From: Dactylonectria macrodidyma
Taxonomy: Eukaryota > Ascomycota > Sordariomycetes > Hypocreales > Nectriaceae
Length of the DNA: 64,000 nt
Reading direction: 5' to 3'
NCBI GenBank assembly: GCA_020744425.1
Contig: JAGMUV010000001.1
Location: forward strand, 1,116,001-1,180,000
Positions 58,550 through 64,000 of this stretch are shown here, one piece after another. Position numbers and translations under genes: made by a program. How positions within the stretch are numbered: position 1 is the first letter of the stretch; each line of letters opens with the position of its first letter. The notes under the pieces were generated by a model. The model searched no databases. It worked only from the letters and a program-made list of their open reading frames with translations, and had not been told where the DNA came from.

Positions 58550-59173
58550 TTACTTGATGTTCTTGAAGAGGTCGACGCCTAGACTTCCCTCATCCTTCTC
58601 AAGGTCGGCCATCTCAGGAATCATGGGAGGAGGAGGACCGGAAGGCTTCTTGTTGAATGTTGGCGTCGGAGGAGCGGCCTCAACGAAGATGGTGCTGGCT
58701 CGCTTGGAGCTTGAGTCTCCGGTTCTTATCCGTCGAAACCAGCCACTGCTCCTCTTGGACTTGCGATCGTCCGCGAAGCTGGAGCCGCTCTGGCTTGTGG
58801 GTCGCGCACCGTTGGCGACTGCAAGACTCCCGTTCGACTGCGACTGGCCCTCTACGTAACTGTTATTCAACATGGTCCTGCTAAATAGACGGCGGATGCT
58901 GCCTTGGCGGCTGGACGCGGCTGGGCTCAGGGGAACAGCATCTTCGGCAGAGCGCTTGGTGCCAGCTAGATTACCATTGGTGGAAGCAGGCTTGCTTTCT
59001 TCATTGACTTCCTTGACCTTCTTGTTGACCTCGGCGGGTGGAGGTGTTTGTGGAGGAGTCGGGACCTTGAGAACCGGAGAGTCCGGGGGAGGCGGGATGT
59101 TGGTGCCATCAGTGATATTGCCAAAGTTCAGATTCAGAGCAGGCAGCTCGAAGCGTGACGCGAGAGTCGGCAT
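58550..59173 (-). CDS. Small conserved-looking fungal protein, unknown function
   Basis: Single exon. The frame is open to 59464, but the ATG at 59173 (MPTLASRFELPALNLNF) is preferred, because the upstream part is low-complexity Ser-rich leader. 207 residues. It has a Pro-rich segment (PPPPDSPVLKVPTPPQTPPP), two basic-aromatic motifs (SIRRLFSRTML and SSGWFRRIR), Ser-rich linkers, and a C-terminal EGSLGVDLFKNIK. Largely disordered. No domain recognised. Short RRLF and WFRR patches may bind a partner; this is inference only. Confidence 0.7.
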   Translation of the reverse strand: MPTLASRFELPALNLNFGNITDGTNIPPPPDSPVLKVPTPPQTPPPAEVNKKVKEVNEESKPASTNGNLAGTKRSAEDAVPLSPAASSRQGSIRRLFSRTMLNNSYVEGQSQSNGSLAVANGARPTSQSGSSFADDRKSKRSSGWFRRIRTGDSSSKRASTIFVEAAPPTPTFNKKPSGPPPPMIPEMADLEKDEGSLGVDLFKNIK

Positions 59174-62027
59174 ATTGTCGAGTCGGATCGCGAGCAAGGT
59201 CCAATGTTTTCGAAATAAGACGAGACGAAACGGAACGAGATGAGAGATAGGACGGAGGGCCGGGGTTTGCAGGGGAGAGACGGAACACGAGAGGCGAAAG
59301 GAGGTGGTCGATCTTGCTAAGTCAAGTGACGGACAGCTCTGTGGACAGGATGATGTCGAAGCTATTATCGAAGCTGTCGAAGGCAGACACACGGGACGAG
59401 ATGATGAAGCAGAGTTTCGAGTCCCCGCAGAAAACAGCGACAGGACGTTTGGAAAGGAGAGCAACGGTTCCGTTCAGTTCAGGGTCGAAGCCTGCCAGGT
59501 ACATCGACCAAAGGTGGAAAGGAAGCGAGCAGGGGTGGGTAGTTGCAAGGGTCTGGTCGTGGCGTGGCGTGCTTTTGGATTTGGCGATGGAGCTGGTCTC
59601 GAGAGACGCAATTGCGGCGCAGAGATTGCGATTCGAGGATGTCGATATGTTGAGACGGAAGAGTAGCGACGCGTAGGAGCTGCAGGCGCGTCGTGTAGTA
59701 GAAGAGAATATTAGGGGGGGGGGGGGGGGAGGACAAAGAGGAAGTCTGTGAGTCTGGAGAGACGGATTCTTTGGGGGAGAAGTACGTAGTAGAAAGTCCC
59801 CAGCCAGCTACGGTAAGTAGAGGTGGGTGGAGCAGGTCCAGAAGGGGGCTGGTTGCAAGACGTGGGCGGGCTACGTACTTTTGCAGTGGGTTCGCGGGCT
59901 GGGACAAGCCAACGGGGGGGGTGCCAACGGTAGCTTAGGGGTACCAAAGAGAGCCACCAGAGAGTGCCCAGCTTGTCTAGTGTCCCAAAAGAGGGGCTAG
60001 AAGCTGCCCATTCGAGCCTGGTGGTCCCTTGGTTCCACGGGCCGGCGCTGGACAGGCCCTAGGGCCATCCATTTGGGAAGCCTGGAACCACTGGTGAGCC
60101 ACTGTTGCTGACCCTACCCACTGAAACGAAACCCACTGAAGGGTCAGTGCCATAACACGCATTGGAAGGGTCAGTGCTGCGCTGCTGCGCGCACTGGGCT
60201 CCGAGCCATTTGGCCAGGGCCAGCTTCCACTGGGGCTAGGATGGCACCTGTTGACTGGGCTGTGTTAGCGGCCCCTCCCGAGCTGGTGGCGCCTCTGCCC
60301 CTACGGAGGTAAGAACCCACGTCCCACACGCTGCCCGCCATGGGCACCTAACCCGCCTGGACTCTGGGGGCCTCTCAGTGTCTGGATGCCCTGGCTTTTT
60401 TGGTGCTGGAGGCCTGGAGGAGGGTGCGTTGGTGGAAACCTGGGTCACCTTGCTCCTTGCACCTTGCACCTTGCGCCGAGCGATGCGCAGTAAAAGGGCA
60501 TTGATGGTACAGGAAATCGCATTGCTCATGCCCTTGGCCGGTTTGGCTATCACCCCAAAGGCCCTCAATGCTTAGCACCTCTGCTAAGAAACAAATGATA
60601 GCTCCACGGAGATGATGCCTGTTTGCACGCCCCGGATGCCACCTTGCCCAACCCGATTCAAGCTCTATGTCCGCAAAACCATACAGTACGTTGACTGGAC
60701 CGCGGTGCTACTTTGCTACGTAATTACTTTTTTGTTTCCTTTTGTTTTGTTTCCGTGTTTCTATGTTTCCATGTTTCTCCCCCGCTCGCCACCTCAGCCT
60801 GCATCATCCACCTCCACTCGCTTGGTTTGACGTCGTTAGTACTTACGTAGGTTCAACGCCACAAGTCGCCCACGTCAACGGCGAAGAAGAAACGTTTGAG
60901 TCTACGTTAGTGGGACCAGTTAACGCCGCCCGAGTGCCCGATTTACTATCAGTTGACCGAGGGAAAAAGCAAAAAGGCCACTGTTGCGTTTTGTAACCTT
61001 GCGGTATAGTTGAGAGAAACGCAAACTATATCCGAGAATCATGCACATTGACATGTACTGTATCTGCTACAGTCTGAAGCATCCCACGCACCGACAGTCC
61101 GCTGAAACGCTTTTGTGACTTGGGTGGTGTGGCATGTTTGATTCCGAATTGGGGGGGATAATGCAAGGTACAGTCCATCCGTGACCTGCAGCTAGCAGTC
61201 TCCCCCACTGGTTGTCAATACCTGGTACCGAATTAGTACCTATTCACGCGCTGACTTCCTTGGTCAACGTAGACCTTTAAGAGCACCCCGTCGTCTAAGA
61301 TTGGTACCGCTCTCTATCTGGTCTCAGTTATCGTCATACCTGAGCCGACGATCTCCTGGTTGACAACTTGCTAACACAGCCGTGGCTATGACAACTGAGC
61401 CTCAGAAAGTAATGTCTTAACACATGGTTCTCGTGCGAGACAACGGGGGCGTCGTGTCAAGGGGGAACCGAAGATGGCCACCGACCCCTCGAATGAGCTT
61501 CTGAGGCTCAGAAGTTGATGGGCGCTGACGCCATTGTCTCACACTATCTCACATCTCGGGCCTCCTTCCCCGTGGCAAGTTGGTCTTGATTCGCCTGCCA
61601 GCCCTTCCACAATTGGCGAGTCACCCATGTTGGGGAGACAACGTGTGACAGCATCTGGCATCAATCAGCCAGATTGAGTATCAAAACCCAACTCATCTCC
61701 GCGTCGGACCCGAGACGATCCGGATTTGGACAGACAAAGATTCATTGAGCAGCAGCAAAATATGCTATGCGACGGAATGAGTTGGGCTCCCTCGCGCTTA
61801 AATATGCCTGCCTTGGTGATGGCTGGTTTATGAAGGGAACTTCACATCTAGTGGGTAGTAGGTATGCAGTCCGAGGCAGGCCAGCTGAATTAAAGACGTG
61901 GCTGGCCAGAGCAACTCAGGATTTGCCTAGCTACCTTACCTACCTAGCTGAGTACATCTCCAAGTGCCACGCACCTCTTCTTGTTCTTTTAATCGACAAC
62001 GACCTGTGATATCAATTCCTATATACG
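59174..62027. other. Intergenic region upstream of the 58.5-kb gene
   Basis: About 2.9 kb. It includes the pyrimidine-rich leader of the minus-strand gene and a G16 run. The remainder has only short frames. No gene supported. Confidence 0.45.
59714..59729. repeat. Homopolymer G16
   Basis: Sixteen consecutive G on the plus strand (C16 in the minus-strand leader). Such runs are prone to length error in sequencing and to slippage. Confidence 0.9.
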
Positions 62028-62029
62028 TA

Positions 62030-62320
62030 CGGAGGACCATTTCAAAAGTCTTTGCCAGAGCGCAAGCCACATTTTGCTTTTTCTTATTAAAAGAACATTA
62101 AGTACATCAAATAAATATTAGCACTAAAAGAGGCCCTATATTATAGCGCGCTTAGCCTACTGGCTAGCTCTAATTTAGGTCTGAGATCACTAAAGCTACA
62201 GCAGATTTAGCAGATATTAGCCTGTAGCGAGATGAGGGCAAACGTACTGTTAAGTACCTAACAAGGATTCGAGGGTGTGACGTCCTTAGCGTGGGCAAAG
62301 ACTTTTGAAATGGCCCTCCG
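62030..62320 (+). mobile_element. Miniature inverted-repeat element, copy 3 (complete)
   Basis: 291 bp bounded by TA at 62028-62029 and 62321-62322. The terminal repeats are about 28-30 bp: CGGAGGACCATTTCAAAAGT at the left and its near-complement ACTTTTGAAATGGCCCTCCG at the right, one mismatch in the outer 20. The internal sequence matches copy 1 and, inverted, copy 2. No coding capacity. Confidence 0.93.
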
Positions 62321-62593
62321 TATGCAGCCTGATTATCTAGACCTTCAATCCGTCTCCCGCAGCTCGGCTGGCCACCCATCAACGGATGCCCCCACCACCG
62401 GTTAATCGCAAAGTCTGATTGGTCCGCCCGGCCGTCTGTTCACGTCATGGACTAGTTCGATCCAGAAGCCGAGCTTAGACGCCATCTCGAAGCTCCATCA
62501 AACATCCCGCTTTCCACAAACGCCTTGCTAACGGAGCAACGCCAATTTCTCCCTGGCTGCATCGCGTATGATTTCTTTTGTGTCTGCTTCACA

Positions 62594-63903
62594 ATGGCAA
62601 GTGCGCAGTGTCTAAACTTCCGCCCGCTGGTCTCGGGACTCGCTCGGCCCTCCGCTAAGCTCCAAGCCCGTTGCCTCAGCCGACTCCCGGTAACGGCTGT
62701 GCGACCCAAGTCTGGGCCCTACGGCTACACCCAGGCTAAGGCGCTCGTCTTCTCCAAATACGGAGAGCCTGAAGATGTGCTCAAGTAAGTCTCCTTTTAC
62801 GTGCTGTGCTTGTTACATTCTAACCATATCACAGGCTCCATACTCACTCTATCTCGCCATCTATCCCTTCCTCGTCCGTCCTCGTCCGATCCCTGGCTGC
62901 GCCTATCAACCCCGCCGATATCAACACCATCCAGGGAACCTATGGCTCTAAACCAGCCTTCACGTCCCTTATTGGCACCGCCGAACCGTCAGTGGTCCCT
63001 GGCAACGAAGGAGTCTTCGAGGTTGTGTCCTCTGGCGACCCGTCCTCACCACTGAAGAAGGGCGACTGGGTTCTCCCCGCCATTGGCCAATTCGGCACCT
63101 GGAGGACGCACGCCGCCGATGAAGCGTCCAAGTTTATCAAGGTTAACAAGGAGGGCCTGACACCTACGCAGGTGGCAACGGTTAGCGTCAATCCCTGCAC
63201 CGCCTACAAAATCCTGAGATCCTATGGACCCAGCGCAGGCCCCAAGGCCGCCCTGGGCATGAAGCCCCTCGAGGTCGGTAGCGGCGAGTGGTTCATCCAG
63301 AACGGTGCCAATTCTGGGGTTGGACGGGCCGCGATTCAGTTTGGCAAGCTGTGGGGATTGAGGAGCATCAACGTCGTCCGGGATCGTGAGACCCCTGAGG
63401 CGACTGAGGAGCTGAAGAAAGAGCTCCACGATCTTGGAGCCGACGTCGTCGTGACAGAGTCGCAGTTTCTCTCACGCGAGTGGCGGGACCAACTCGCAGA
63501 AATCACCCGCAAGGGCCGAGAACAGATCGGGCTCGGTCTCAACTGCGTCGGCGGCAAGTCGGCCACTGCTATCGCCCGGTCTCTCGGCGACGACGCGACC
63601 CTTGTCTCCTACGGCGGCATGGCTCGACAGCCTGTGGCCCTCCCCGTCGGCCTACTTATCTTCAAAGATATCCGCTTCGTCGGCTTCTGGCTGAGCCGGT
63701 GGAACGAGCGTGATCCCGAAGGCCGCAAGCACATGATTGACGATATCCTCAACGTCATCCGCGAGGGCAAGTTCCGTGATGTGCCTGTCGAAGAGGTCAA
63801 GTGGGACTGGGATACCGAGGAAGAGACACTGCGGAATGCCGTGCAAAAGGGTCTACAGGGCTTCCGTAAAGGCAAGGGCGTGCTTGTGTTTGGTGATACC
63901 TAG
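62594..63903 (+). CDS. ETR1: Mitochondrial trans-2-enoyl-CoA/ACP reductase (Etr1/MECR family)
   Basis: Exons 62594-62784 and 62835-63903; intron 62785-62834 (GTAAGT, CTAAC branch, CAG; 50 bp). 419 residues. The N-terminal 35 or so residues (LNFRPLVSGLARPSAKLQARC) form a mitochondrial presequence. Medium-chain reductase fold without zinc ligands: INPADINTIQGTYGSKP holds the family's catalytic Tyr (Tyr100), and GEWFIQNGANSGVGRAAIQ is the NADPH-binding segment. LNCVGGKSA and GGMARQPV are also typical. The enzyme performs the last reduction of mitochondrial type II fatty-acid synthesis, needed for lipoate and respiratory function. Element copy 3 ends about 270 bp upstream, within the probable promoter. 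Confidence 0.94.
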
Positions 63904-64000
63904 ATTTCGACATGATATGATGAAAGATCTTACGAACAATTATTGGTCCAACTTCTGTATAGCAAGAATGCCCTGGTCATGACTTTCCACTCCTCGTCTC

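Noticed and set aside
1..64000. tRNA, 5S rRNA and CRISPR arrays
   Set aside because: Scanning for GGTTCGAATC-type T-arms, 5S-like blocks and regularly spaced repeats found no credible candidate; a covariance-model search would be decisive.

Overview
The window looks like a chromosomal segment of a filamentous ascomycete (Pezizomycotina, probably Sordariomycetes). Protein-coding genes are interrupted by short introns of about 50-75 bp with GTRAGT donors, CTRAC-type branch points 10-25 bp before the acceptor, and YAG acceptors. The gene content is typical of such fungi: mitochondrial leucine catabolism, a Cti6-type PHD protein, a Bor1-type borate/anion transporter, and large disordered Ser-rich proteins. 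All splice models were built by hand from reading frame, splice signals and family knowledge; no search was run. No rRNA, tRNA, CRISPR array or virus was recognised.

Layout. 1-4.1 kb: 3' part of a large Ser/Thr-rich mucin-like cell-surface gene whose upstream exon lies outside the window. 5.3-6.5 kb: a secreted/membrane protein with His-rich linkers. 7.4-7.8 kb: an L-rhamnose mutarotase-like gene. 8.3-11.0 kb (minus): a type II membrane protein with an extracellular EGF-like module. 11-17 kb: gene-poor, with pyrimidine-rich leader DNA and one tentative two-exon gene near 17 kb. 18.4-22.0 kb: a divergent pair, methylcrotonoyl-CoA carboxylase beta (minus) and isovaleryl-CoA dehydrogenase (plus), which act in the same mitochondrial leucine pathway and share a 331-bp promoter with an inverted pair of CCTCGG boxes. 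24.7-26.1 kb: a five-exon SDR with a mitochondrial-type presequence. 26.1-32.7 kb: a long gene-free stretch that leads into a gene with an AreA-N-terminal-like domain (32.7-34.3 kb).

35.5-40.4 kb (minus): a 1547-residue disordered protein, possibly eisosome Seg1-like, with its true first exon at 40.34-40.38 kb. 41.9-44.2 kb (minus): a three-exon membrane-anchored protein of unknown role. 45.7-47.7 kb: Cti6-like PHD protein. 48.2-49.2 kb (minus): Mtg1-like circularly permuted GTPase. 49.8-51.7 kb: Bor1-like transporter with a GC-AG intron. 51.9-52.9 kb (minus): a second SDR, enclosed by 90-bp inverted copies of one sequence.

53.2-62.6 kb is the accessory-like part. It is AT-richer and holds three copies of one TA-flanked miniature inverted-repeat element, a short F-box-like gene, an ORF fragment with an internal stop, and a duplicated segment that preserves the empty target site of one element copy. 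A small conserved-looking gene (58.5-59.2 kb, minus) and a mitochondrial enoyl reductase (62.6-63.9 kb) close the window. The most distinctive finds are the element family with its in-window empty site, the 90-bp inverted duplication around the SDR, the GC-AG intron, and the symmetric CCTCGG boxes in the leucine-pathway promoter.
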